This document shows positions 15,869-24,278 of a DNA stretch of 32,936 bases, one piece after another. Source of the stretch: an uncultured Bacteroides sp. (GTDB taxonomy: Bacteria; Bacteroidota; Bacteroidia; Bacteroidales; Bacteroidaceae); NCBI GenBank assembly GCA_947574505.1, contig CANPJW010000030.1, positions 1 through 32,936 of the forward strand, in the 5' to 3' direction. Each line of letters starts with the position of its first letter. Within the stretch, counting starts at the first letter, position 1. The position numbers were made by a program, and so were the translations under genes. The notes under the pieces are model-generated. The model was not told where the DNA came from and searched no databases. It was given only the letters and a program-made list of their open reading frames with translations.

Positions 15869-18800
15869 ATGAAAGGCAATCAATTAATGAGAAAGCCCAA
15901 ATTACTCAGGGCGCTTTTGATTCTTTTGTTTGTGGCTGCACCCATACAATGGACCCGCGCGCAAATCGTTCTTTCAACTCCCAAGACAACGCTTGGAGCA
16001 GTGATCAAGAACATTAAATCACAGTCTAACTATCAGTTTTTCTATGATGACAAGCTGGCTGAAATGCCGGTGAATGCCATTGATGTGAAGAACGGTTCAT
16101 TACAGTCTGTACTTGATGCGGCTTTGCAAGGCAAAGGAATTACGTATAAGATAGAGGATAACATTGTCTATCTTTCAGCATCCGGAGAGCCTCAGACACC
16201 TCAACAGACAGGACAGGAACATACAGTGACCGGAACAGTGGTTGATGCGACAGGCGAAGCCTTGATTGGTGTAAACGTACAAGTGAAAGGAAATCCCACA
16301 GCCGGTACGATTACAGACTTTGAAGGTAACTATTCTTTGTCCGTTCCCGGAAATGGTGAGATTGTGTTCTCATACATTGGTTACCGTTCGGAAACATTGA
16401 AGCCCGATGGCAAGAATGTACTGAATGTAACCATGCAGGAAGATACACAGCAGATTGGCGAAGTGGTGGTAACCGCTTTGGGGATCAAACGTGAGAAGAA
16501 AATGTTGGGTTATGCGGTTCAGGAACTGAAGAGCGATGAACTGAACAAGACAGGTGACCCCTCGGTAACCAGTGCCTTGCAGGGCAAGGTGGCAGGCCTT
16601 CAGATGAATACCTCGGCTACCGGTCTGGGCGGCTCTACGAAGATTACCATCCGTGGAAACTCTTCTCTGACAGACAATAACCAGCCGTTGTGGATTGTGG
16701 ATGGCGTTCCTTTCAGCGACACTAGCACTTCAAGCGCATCCCGCTATGATGGTGTAGACCGTGGTAGCGCTTCCATGGACATTAATCCGGATGATATCGA
16801 GAGTATTTCTGTTTTGAAGGGTCCGAATGCGGCTGCTCTTTACGGTTCACGTGCAGGTAATGGCGTTATCTTGATTACGACAAAGAAAGGTAGTAAGAAG
16901 GATGGCTTCGGAATCCGTTATAGTGGTAATTTTACTTGGACAGCTATCGGCGAGACATTGGATATGCAACGCCGTTACGGACAAGGACATATTGATACAA
17001 AAGATGCCAAGACTGCGGTGTATGACAAAACGGATAGCGGAAGCTGGGGTCCGGTATTGGATGGAAGCATGAAAGAGGCTTGGAACGGAGAAACTTACGC
17101 TTACTCTAACTATGGGGATAAGTTGAAAGATTATTTTGATACCGGTTTCTCGCATACGCATAACGTATCTATCAGCAACGGTACAGAGAAATCACATTTT
17201 CGTACTTCTTTCGGATACTCCGACAATGACGGTGTATTCCCCACTGAAAGTTTGAGCCGTGTGAATGCCGATCTGAATGCAGGAACGGAATTGAACAAAT
17301 GGGTGTCTATGGACGGAAAAATTTCTCTTTCACGTACAAAAGCCGATAACCGTCCACTGTATGGAGATTACGGTGCTATTTCCCAGTTGATGAGAATCCC
17401 TAACAACGTCCGTCTGGATGACTTGAAACAATATTCTGATGAAACTCATGCGCATGTGAATTGGACAGGGCCTACTGCCAGTATCCGTAATCCTTATTAT
17501 GTATTGCATCAGCGTCAGAATTCGGATGAACGTTGGCGTGCTTTCGGATATTATAGCATGAAAATCAATTTCACTGATTGGCTGCATCTATCTGCCAAAT
17601 ACGCTTTTGACTACTACCGCACCAGAGTGCAAAGCACCAATGCGGGGGATGGTATCAATGGAGAAGCCAATACTTCCATGATTACGAATGATTCAATGGA
17701 CCGTAGTGAAGAAAACTTCTTCGAGTCAAATGCTGAAGTCATTTTGATGGGTGACCGTCAGTTGACTGATAACTTCCGTCTGGGCTTCAATGTCGGTGGT
17801 AACTTTATGTACCAGCGTTCGGAAACTTTGGGCGTGGGCGTAGGTAATATGGTGGACAAAGGTAACTGGATGCTGAATGCGGCCAATTTGTTGAGAACCG
17901 GTAGTGAGGATGGCTACAAGCGTGCCATGAACTCGGTGTTCGGCTCTGTACAGATGGCGTGGAAGGAATATCTGTCTTTGGATTTGACAGCCCGTAACGA
18001 CTGGTCATCCACTCTTCCGTCAGGTAACAATTCTTTCTTCTATCCGTCTGCCAACCTCAGTTTCGTAGTGTCGGACTTCTTGCGCTCTATCGACAAACCG
18101 TTGCCAAGCTGGGTGACATTTGCCAAGGCACGTCTGTCTGCCGCACAGGTAGGTAAGGATACAAGTCCTTATCAGTTATACAACACCTACTCTTTCAAAT
18201 TCGATAATGGTGTATTGACCCCGACCAAAGACAATGTGAAGATGAACGACCAGTTGAAGCCTGAAATCGCGACTTCTTACGAAGCGGGTCTGGATATGAA
18301 GTTCTTGAACAATCGCCTGGGATTTGATTTTACTTATTATTACAGCAAGACAAAGAACCAGATTATGAAAGTACCCGCAGCAGCTCCCTGGAGTGGAGGA
18401 CAATGGGTAAATGCAGGTATGGTAACCAATCAAGGCGTGGAACTGATGTTGTATTCCACTCTGGTAGAAACAAAGGATTTCGCTTTTGACTTGAATGTGA
18501 ATATGGCTCACAACGTATCGAAGGTGAAAGAACTGGCTCCGGAAGAAAATGTGAACTATATGTTCTTTAACGGTGACGGAAACTTCCCTGTAAAAGTAGG
18601 TACACGCGCCGGACACAAATTAGGCGAGATTTATGCTACATCGCTTTATAAGCGCAATGAAAACGGTGATATTATCGTAAATGAAAATGGGTTGCCCATG
18701 ACTGTGACCAATGAGTCCGAATATGTGAACAAACCTATCGGTAATATCCAGCCAAAGCTGACCATGTCTGTATCTCCTACCTTTACTTATAAGGGGATTA

Positions 18801-19270
18801 CACTGTCCGCACTGTTTGATATGAAATTCGGTGGTGATATCTTCTCTTATTCCGAGATGCTGGCTACCGGAAACGGTTTGGCTAAACGTACCTTGAACCG
18901 TGGTGAGGAAAACAACTATATGATGGTATTCCCCGGTGTGACAGAGTCAGGCGAGGTGAATACAAAACAGGTGTCCGCTTCAGAATACTATGGTGCATTG
19001 CAGGCTGAGGATTTCATCTACGATGCTTCTTTCATTAAGCTGAAAGAATTGTCAATCGGCTATTCATTCCCCTCATCTATGCTGAAGAAGACTCCTGTCA
19101 ACTCGCTGAATGTTTCATTTGTAGCACGTAACTTGTGCTATCTGATGAAGCACACACCGGGTACAAGCCCCGAAGGTGGCTATGACACTACGATGTTCTC
19201 ACAAGCCATTGACTATGCATCGTTGCCGTTTACACGTACTTTCGGTATTTCTATCAACTTAGGTTTCTAA
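15869..19270 (+). CDS. SusC-family TonB-dependent transporter with STN signalling domain
   Basis: SusC proteins import oligosaccharides across the outer membrane using TonB energy. This one has 1133 residues: signal peptide (1-32, ending TRAQ), an STN domain (about 35-104, SNYQFFYDDKLAEMPV to YKIEDNIVYLS), a carboxypeptidase-regulatory-like domain (118-190, TVTGTVVDATGEALIGVNV), a TonB-box region (IGEVVVTALG, 197-206), the plug (about 207-340, with SVTSALQGKVAGLQ and LYGSRAGNGVILITTKKG) and a long beta-barrel ending in an aromatic residue (FGISINLGF). The STN domain is absent from plain SusC proteins and contacts FecR-type anti-sigma factors, so this is both transporter and sensor. It is followed at 23 bp by susD. 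Confidence 0.95.
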   Translation: MKGNQLMRKPKLLRALLILLFVAAPIQWTRAQIVLSTPKTTLGAVIKNIKSQSNYQFFYDDKLAEMPVNAIDVKNGSLQSVLDAALQGKGITYKIEDNIVYLSASGEPQTPQQTGQEHTVTGTVVDATGEALIGVNVQVKGNPTAGTITDFEGNYSLSVPGNGEIVFSYIGYRSETLKPDGKNVLNVTMQEDTQQIGEVVVTALGIKREKKMLGYAVQELKSDELNKTGDPSVTSALQGKVAGLQMNTSATGLGGSTKITIRGNSSLTDNNQPLWIVDGVPFSDTSTSSASRYDGVDRGSASMDINPDDIESISVLKGPNAAALYGSRAGNGVILITTKKGSKKDGFGIRYSGNFTWTAIGETLDMQRRYGQGHIDTKDAKTAVYDKTDSGSWGPVLDGSMKEAWNGETYAYSNYGDKLKDYFDTGFSHTHNVSISNGTEKSHFRTSFGYSDNDGVFPTESLSRVNADLNAGTELNKWVSMDGKISLSRTKADNRPLYGDYGAISQLMRIPNNVRLDDLKQYSDETHAHVNWTGPTASIRNPYYVLHQRQNSDERWRAFGYYSMKINFTDWLHLSAKYAFDYYRTRVQSTNAGDGINGEANTSMITNDSMDRSEENFFESNAEVILMGDRQLTDNFRLGFNVGGNFMYQRSETLGVGVGNMVDKGNWMLNAANLLRTGSEDGYKRAMNSVFGSVQMAWKEYLSLDLTARNDWSSTLPSGNNSFFYPSANLSFVVSDFLRSIDKPLPSWVTFAKARLSAAQVGKDTSPYQLYNTYSFKFDNGVLTPTKDNVKMNDQLKPEIATSYEAGLDMKFLNNRLGFDFTYYYSKTKNQIMKVPAAAPWSGGQWVNAGMVTNQGVELMLYSTLVETKDFAFDLNVNMAHNVSKVKELAPEENVNYMFFNGDGNFPVKVGTRAGHKLGEIYATSLYKRNENGDIIVNENGLPMTVTNESEYVNKPIGNIQPKLTMSVSPTFTYKGITLSALFDMKFGGDIFSYSEMLATGNGLAKRTLNRGEENNYMMVFPGVTESGEVNTKQVSASEYYGALQAEDFIYDASFIKLKELSIGYSFPSSMLKKTPVNSLNVSFVARNLCYLMKHTPGTSPEGGYDTTMFSQAIDYASLPFTRTFGISINLGF

Positions 19271-19293
19271 TTAATTAAAAGGAAAAACTGATT

Positions 19294-21063
19294 ATGAAAA
19301 TCAAATTATATAAATCCGTAGCCTTATGTTCGTTGCTGGCTTTGGCCGGATGCCATGATTTTGAGGAATTGAATACAAATCCTTACGCACCGATTTACGA
19401 CCCGACTGTGGAGAATGTATCGGCCGACGGTATAGATATTGATTATACTTTGACGGAACATGCCATGGCAAGTTTGAAAGGGATGGAAGGTGCTATCGGA
19501 AGTATTTTTGCCAATTTCACCTACGAAGGTCCTTACAATGATTATCAGACAACAACCAATCTGACTCATGATATCTATGCCGGTTATTGGGGAAACAATG
19601 TCAGCGGCTTTGTGAATCAGGCGCCTACCTATTCTTATACGGATGGATGGTCGGCCAGCCGCTGGAAGCATTTCTATGATGACCGCAGCACTTCGGAATA
19701 CAGCCAGTTGGTCAAGACATTCTATTTCTGCAATAAGGATTATTACCATACGGCATTCTATATCACCCGTATTTATTATGCTTTCTTGTTGTCCATGCAG
19801 ACGGACACTTACGGAGATATTCCTGTAGCCTACTATGTGAAGGGAGCCATGCCACCGGAAGAAAATGTGACCTATACACCTCAAAAGGAAGTTTATAATA
19901 TCCTTTTCCAGCTGTTGGATCAGGCAATAACAGAGTTGCATCAGGAAAATCTTCCTGCTGTCAGTCAGTATGATTTAGGTGACAATGACAAATGTTATGG
20001 GGGTGATGTGGACAAATGGCGTCGTTTTGCCAATACACTGCGTTTGCGCCTTGCTTTGCGTGTATCCAATGTAGACCCGGCTTTGGCCCAGACTCAGGCA
20101 AAGGCGGCTTTGACAGACCCTGCCGGTTTGATGCAAAGTCAGGATGACAATATGAAGCAGACTCCGAAACGTCAGTATATCGCCGGCGGTAATGAAAATA
20201 TCTACGCGTTGTTGTTCAGTTGGACCGGCAATGCTGTATTGTCGAAAGAAATGGAACGGGCTTATAAGAATCAGGCTTTGAAAGAAGGTGCGGCAGCCGA
20301 TGCCGTTACTTTCAATGAGAATTCTGAGAACTGTTATCTCGACCCTCGTTGTGAAGTTTTATGGTTCCGTCCTACTCCGTTTGATTCGTTGACTACCAGT
20401 CCGCTTCCTACAGAGAATCTGAAGAGAGATTTCAACGGAGTGATGAATGGAGAAACCAATGTAGGCGGTTCTTATCTGAACAGATATTCTGCCAACCGCT
20501 GTATTCTGTCATCTGATGCCATGAACAAGGATTATTGGTGGAATCTGGCTCGTGAAATTGTCTGGATGGGTTATGCTGAAAGCTTGTTCCTGAAAGCGGA
20601 AGCGGCATTGCGCTGGCCGTCATTGGTGGATGAAACAGCCGAAGCCCTTTATTTGAAAGGTATCAAGGCATCTATGGATTATTATGAAATTGATGCGGAC
20701 AAGGCCAATGAATACATCAGTCATCTGGATGGCGTAAAAGCATTTACCGGTGGTAGCAAGGAAGAACAGTTGGAACAGATTATTACTCAGAAGTGGATTG
20801 CCGTTTTCCCGAATGGAAATGAGGGATGGGCGGAAGTGCGCCGTACCGACTATCCGCGTTATCTGCTGGCTCCGGTCAATGGAAACAATTCCAATGGAGA
20901 AGTGGCGTCCGGCAAGCTTATCAAACGCATCAACTATCCTAACAGCGAGTCCCGTAACCCCAATAAACCGGGCAATGTGAACCAGGGTAGCCGTGTATGG
21001 TGGGATGTGGCCGATACGATGAATGATAGAGGTCAGTGGCATACTCCGAATAATTTTCGCTAG
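19294..21063 (+). CDS. SusD/RagB-family glycan-binding lipoprotein
   Basis: SusD proteins form the lid of the SusC transporter and bind glycan at the cell surface. The 589-residue protein has a lipoprotein signal with lipobox LAGC (Cys20) followed by HDFEELN, the usual start of mature SusD proteins. The alpha-helical TPR-like scaffold is visible in RIYYAFLLSMQTDTYGDIPVAYY (typical TYGDIP motif near 170), KWRRFANTLRLRLALRVSN, ESLFLKAEAALRW and QIITQKWIAVFPNGNEGWAEVRRTDYP. It looks like the SusD-like_2 group. It directly follows susC by 23 bp and must be co-transcribed. The binding specificity cannot be read directly; the neighbours suggest a mannose-rich glycan. Confidence 0.95.
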   Translation: MKIKLYKSVALCSLLALAGCHDFEELNTNPYAPIYDPTVENVSADGIDIDYTLTEHAMASLKGMEGAIGSIFANFTYEGPYNDYQTTTNLTHDIYAGYWGNNVSGFVNQAPTYSYTDGWSASRWKHFYDDRSTSEYSQLVKTFYFCNKDYYHTAFYITRIYYAFLLSMQTDTYGDIPVAYYVKGAMPPEENVTYTPQKEVYNILFQLLDQAITELHQENLPAVSQYDLGDNDKCYGGDVDKWRRFANTLRLRLALRVSNVDPALAQTQAKAALTDPAGLMQSQDDNMKQTPKRQYIAGGNENIYALLFSWTGNAVLSKEMERAYKNQALKEGAAADAVTFNENSENCYLDPRCEVLWFRPTPFDSLTTSPLPTENLKRDFNGVMNGETNVGGSYLNRYSANRCILSSDAMNKDYWWNLAREIVWMGYAESLFLKAEAALRWPSLVDETAEALYLKGIKASMDYYEIDADKANEYISHLDGVKAFTGGSKEEQLEQIITQKWIAVFPNGNEGWAEVRRTDYPRYLLAPVNGNNSNGEVASGKLIKRINYPNSESRNPNKPGNVNQGSRVWWDVADTMNDRGQWHTPNNFR

Positions 21064-21070
21064 AAATTGC

Positions 21071-21078
21071 TATCTTTG
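21071..21078 (+). promoter_or_regulatory. -7 box between susD and the phosphatase-family gene
   Basis: TATCTTTG is a full match to TAnnTTTG, 29 bp before the ATG at 21107. No -33 TTTG is seen at normal spacing. It could give extra transcription of the downstream gene apart from susCD. Confidence 0.4.
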
Positions 21079-21106
21079 TATCCTAGGGAACATAAAAAGA
21101 AACAAA

Positions 21107-21952
21107 ATGAAGCAAATTCTATTTTTATTGGCAGCCGTCCTGTTATTGGGCGGCTGTGCGGAAGAGAAGAAGACCGACGTTCGTTGGGCTACTTTCAATA
21201 TCCGTTACGACAATCCGCAGGACAGTTTGAACAATTGGCAATATCGGAAAGACCGTGTGTGCCAGTTTATTAAGGACCATGAGCTGGATATTGTCGGTAT
21301 GCAGGAAGTCTTGCATAGCCAGTTTCAGGATCTTCGCGCAGGCTTGCCCGAATACGATGGTATCGGTGTGGGACGTGATGACGGGAAGACAGCAGGTGAA
21401 TATGCGCCGCTTTTCTATCGTAAGGACAAATATGAGGTGTTGGACTCCAATACTTTCTGGTTGGCCGAAAATCCCGATAGCGTAGGAATGATGGGATGGG
21501 ATGCGGTTTGTGTCCGTATCGCCACTTGGGCAAAATTTAAGGACAAGGCTACCGGAAAGATATTCATGGCTGTCAATACTCATTTTGACCATGTGGGTGA
21601 AGAGGCCCGCCGTCAAAGCGCATTGCTCATTATCCGTAAGATAAAAGAGATCGTAGGCGAACGTCCCGCAGTGGTTACGGGCGACTTTAATGTGACCGAT
21701 GCGAGCGATGCATACGAAACAATCACCACCAACGAGTTTGTGATGAAGGATGCTTATAAGACGGCTGCCCGTGTGACCGGCGTTGATTATACTTTTCATG
21801 ATTTTGCCCGTATCCCGGCCGAGGATTGTGAAAAGATTGATTTCATCTTTGTCACTCCGCAAGTTCTGGTGAAGAGTTGTGAAATACCGGCTGAAGTACC
21901 GGAAGCTTTACTTTCCGACCATAATCCTCAGTTGGCTGACTTGGAATTCTGA
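21107..21952 (+). CDS. Endonuclease/exonuclease/phosphatase-family lipoprotein
   Basis: The protein (281 aa) belongs to the metal-dependent EEP superfamily, whose members cleave phosphodiesters or phosphomonoesters in nucleic acids, lipids or inositol phosphates. It has a lipoprotein signal with lipobox LGGC (Cys17) and acidic AEE after it, so it acts outside the inner membrane. All active-site motifs are present: TFNIRYDN (Asn31), GMQEV (Glu67), NTHFDH (His159), TGDFN (Asp193/Asn195), KIDFIF (Asp245) and SDHNP (Asp271/His272). The frame extends upstream into susD (to 21023), but the ATG at 21107 gives the signal peptide. In this PUL it may remove phosphate from a phosphorylated mannose glycan; that is inference. 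A terminator follows. Confidence 0.9.
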   Translation: MKQILFLLAAVLLLGGCAEEKKTDVRWATFNIRYDNPQDSLNNWQYRKDRVCQFIKDHELDIVGMQEVLHSQFQDLRAGLPEYDGIGVGRDDGKTAGEYAPLFYRKDKYEVLDSNTFWLAENPDSVGMMGWDAVCVRIATWAKFKDKATGKIFMAVNTHFDHVGEEARRQSALLIIRKIKEIVGERPAVVTGDFNVTDASDAYETITTNEFVMKDAYKTAARVTGVDYTFHDFARIPAEDCEKIDFIFVTPQVLVKSCEIPAEVPEALLSDHNPQLADLEF

Positions 21953-21972
21953 TTTTTTAAATAGGTGAACTT

Positions 21973-22020
21973 ACGCCGGTAGAGTCTTTAAAAGGGCTTT
22001 ATCGGCGTTTGTTATTTTAT
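21973..22020 (+). terminator. Terminator after the susC-susD-phosphatase block
   Basis: Arms 21973-21986 and 21995-22008 form a 14-bp stem that includes three G-U pairs, with ACGCCG/CGGCGT at the base and an 8-nt loop. The sequence after it (TTGTTATTTTATTC) is T-rich. It lies 20 bp after the stop codon at 21952. Confidence 0.75.
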
Positions 22021-22085
22021 TCTGTTGATACTTCTCATTATATGTAATCTTCTCCCATTTAAAATAATTTTCCTCCTTCGATAAG

Positions 22086-22116
22086 TGTGATACCTTACTT
22101 AATTGTTCTATATTTG
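22086..22116 (+). promoter_or_regulatory. Promoter of the GH97-MFS-GH130 block
   Basis: TATATTTG at 22109-22116 is a full -7 match. TGTG at 22086-22089 is 19 bp upstream and differs from the -33 TTTG by one base. The -7 box is 23 bp before the GH97 start. Confidence 0.6.
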
Positions 22117-22139
22117 TATCATTAATCCAATTTAATAGT

Positions 22140-24155
22140 ATGAAGACATACAGTTACTATGTATTATTTTTGTTAGTTGTGTTTTGCGGATGTTCCCGTC
22201 CCACGGAATTAACATCGCCGGATGGCAATATAAAATTAGTATTCAACCTGAATGAGGCAGGAGCGATGACCTATGGAGTTTCTGTAGGAGGAAAACCGTT
22301 CATCACTCCTTCTGTTATGGGCTTTGAAGGCCGTGACGGGCTCAATCTCTCCAAAGATTTTCAGATAGAAAATACTGAGTTTACCACAAAGGATGAAACC
22401 TGGACCCAGCCTTGGGGGGAGAATAAATCTATCCGGAACCATTATAACGAGATGGCTGTGCGCTTGAAAGATCCGGCGAATACACGGCTGACCCTCCGTT
22501 TCCGTGTGTTCGACGACGGTCTGGGCTTTCGTTATGAATATCAAGTACCCCAAGTGGACAGTGTGTTCGTGATGGACGAGCTCACTTCATTCAATCTGGC
22601 GCAGGATGGCAAGTCATGGTCTATTCCCGCCAGTTTTGAAACCTACGAGTTGCTGTATCGTACCCTGCCCGTCAGCAAGGTGGATAATGCCAATACCCCG
22701 ATGACTTTCAAAACAGATAACGGGGTATATGCCAGTATTCACGAAGCGGCTTTGACCGATTTCCCCGAAATGACTTTGAAGCATACCGAAGGTTGTCACT
22801 TCAAATCGGAACTGGCCTCCTGGCCCGATGGGGTAAAAGCCCGTTTTGCCGGAGGAACTTTCGTTACTCCGTGGCGCAGTATCCAGATAGCTCCCAAAGC
22901 GGTAGGTCTGATAAACTCCGGCCTGATACTGAATCTGAATGAACCTTGTGCGCTGGAGGGTGATTTGAGCTGGATACGTCCTATGAAATACGTAGGTATC
23001 TGGTGGGGAATGCATCTGGGGGTTGAAACGTGGACGATGGATGAACGCCACGGCGCTACCACCGCTAATGCCAAACGATATATAGATTTTGCTGCTGCCA
23101 ATAACATAGAAGCGGTGATGTTCGAGGGCTGGAATGAAGGCTGGGAAAGTTGGGGCGGTATGCAGACTTTTGACTATACCAAGCCTTATGCCGATTTCGA
23201 TATGGCAGAGGTGGCACGTTATGCCAAGGAGAAAGGGATTGAAATAATCGGTCACCACGAAACGGGTGGCAATATCTTTAATTACGAACGCCAGCTGGAC
23301 AATGCTTACAAATGGTATGCAGACCTGGGAGTGCACAGCGTGAAGACCGGTTATGCCGGAGGACTGCCGGGCGGTCACAGCCATCATGGACAGTTCAATG
23401 TACGCCATTACCGCAAGGTGGTGCAGACTGCCGCCGGTTATCATACAACCGTTAATGCCCACGAACCTATCAAAGATACAGGAATTCGTCGTACTTACCC
23501 CAATATGATGACGCGCGAAGGCGCCCGCGGCATGGAGTGGAACGGATGGAGTGAAGGTAATCCCCCCGAGCATCACGAGTTATTGCCGTTTACCCGCTTG
23601 CTGGGCGGTCCGATGGATTATACACCGGGTACTTTTGATATTCTTTATGAAAAGACACGCAATTCCCCACGCCGCAAGAAGTGGAATGACTTGGATAAAG
23701 GAAACAGCCGTGTGAATACCACCTTGGCAAAGCAGATAGCCAATTGGGTTGTCATTTATTCTCCGTTGCAGATGGCCTCGGATATGATTGAGAACTATGA
23801 AGGGCATCCTGCCTTCCAGTTCTTCCGGGATTTTGATGCGGACTGTGACTGGTCCGAAGCCTTGCAGGGCGAACCGGGAGAGTTTGTAGCTGTGGTGCGG
23901 AAAGCGAAAGATAAATATTTCCTGGGAGCCACCACGAATGAAGAGTCGCGTACACTCACCATTCCATTGGATTTCCTGGAGAAAGATAAAAAATACCATG
24001 CCGTGATTTATGCTGATGGAGAAGATGCCGACTGGAAAACGAATCCTACTTCGTATCAGATTAAGGACAAAGAGGTGACAGCAGCCGATACCTTGTCTGT
24101 AGTCATGGCAAAAGGTGGTGGACAAGCGGTGAGCTTTATTCCTATAACTGACTGA
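22140..24155 (+). CDS. GH97 glycoside hydrolase, inverting (SusB-like) type
   Basis: GH97 enzymes are calcium-dependent alpha-glucosidases (inverting) or alpha-galactosidases (retaining). This 671-residue lipoprotein (signal peptide ending FCGC, Cys18) has an N-terminal beta-sandwich (about 20-280), a (beta/alpha)8 barrel (about 285-570) and a C-terminal beta-domain. Four glutamates line up with the SusB active site: Glu374 in GHHETGG, Glu442 in NAHEP, Glu460 in TREGARG and Glu466 in GMEW. The last three are spaced 18 and 6 residues, as in SusB (E508, E526, E532). HEAALTD (Glu202) matches the remaining calcium ligand. The nucleophile Asp of retaining members is absent (VKTGYAG). This favours alpha-glucosidase-type action. 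It heads a block with its own promoter. Confidence 0.93.
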   Translation: MKTYSYYVLFLLVVFCGCSRPTELTSPDGNIKLVFNLNEAGAMTYGVSVGGKPFITPSVMGFEGRDGLNLSKDFQIENTEFTTKDETWTQPWGENKSIRNHYNEMAVRLKDPANTRLTLRFRVFDDGLGFRYEYQVPQVDSVFVMDELTSFNLAQDGKSWSIPASFETYELLYRTLPVSKVDNANTPMTFKTDNGVYASIHEAALTDFPEMTLKHTEGCHFKSELASWPDGVKARFAGGTFVTPWRSIQIAPKAVGLINSGLILNLNEPCALEGDLSWIRPMKYVGIWWGMHLGVETWTMDERHGATTANAKRYIDFAAANNIEAVMFEGWNEGWESWGGMQTFDYTKPYADFDMAEVARYAKEKGIEIIGHHETGGNIFNYERQLDNAYKWYADLGVHSVKTGYAGGLPGGHSHHGQFNVRHYRKVVQTAAGYHTTVNAHEPIKDTGIRRTYPNMMTREGARGMEWNGWSEGNPPEHHELLPFTRLLGGPMDYTPGTFDILYEKTRNSPRRKKWNDLDKGNSRVNTTLAKQIANWVVIYSPLQMASDMIENYEGHPAFQFFRDFDADCDWSEALQGEPGEFVAVVRKAKDKYFLGATTNEESRTLTIPLDFLEKDKKYHAVIYADGEDADWKTNPTSYQIKDKEVTAADTLSVVMAKGGGQAVSFIPITD

Positions 24156-24191
24156 TTTACCAAATGCTTCGTCCTATTGCGTTTATAGATT

Positions 24192-24240
24192 CCGAAAGGT
24201 AACTTCATCTCCTTCTGAAAGGGGATGAAGTTATCTTCGG
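24192..24240 (+). other. Long hairpin between GH97 and MFS genes
   Basis: Arms 24192-24212 and 24221-24240 pair over about 20 positions, with two G-U pairs and one bulged A, around an 8-nt loop. The core is AACTTCATC paired with GATGAAGTT. What follows (TTATAGCCG) is not a U-tract, so it is not a classic terminator. No promoter is visible between it and the MFS gene. Confidence 0.65.
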
Positions 24241-24278
24241 TTATAGCCGAATTCAACAACCTTAATACTTAGATATAA

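Noticed and set aside
15637..16017. Open frame of 126 codons overlapping the start of susC
   Set aside because: It runs through the terminator and into the signal-peptide and STN coding region of susC in another frame; the protein has no recognisable pattern.
21023..21106. Longer start for the EEP-family gene inside susD
   Set aside because: It would bury the lipoprotein signal peptide and place the -7 box within the coding region; the ATG at 21107 fits better.
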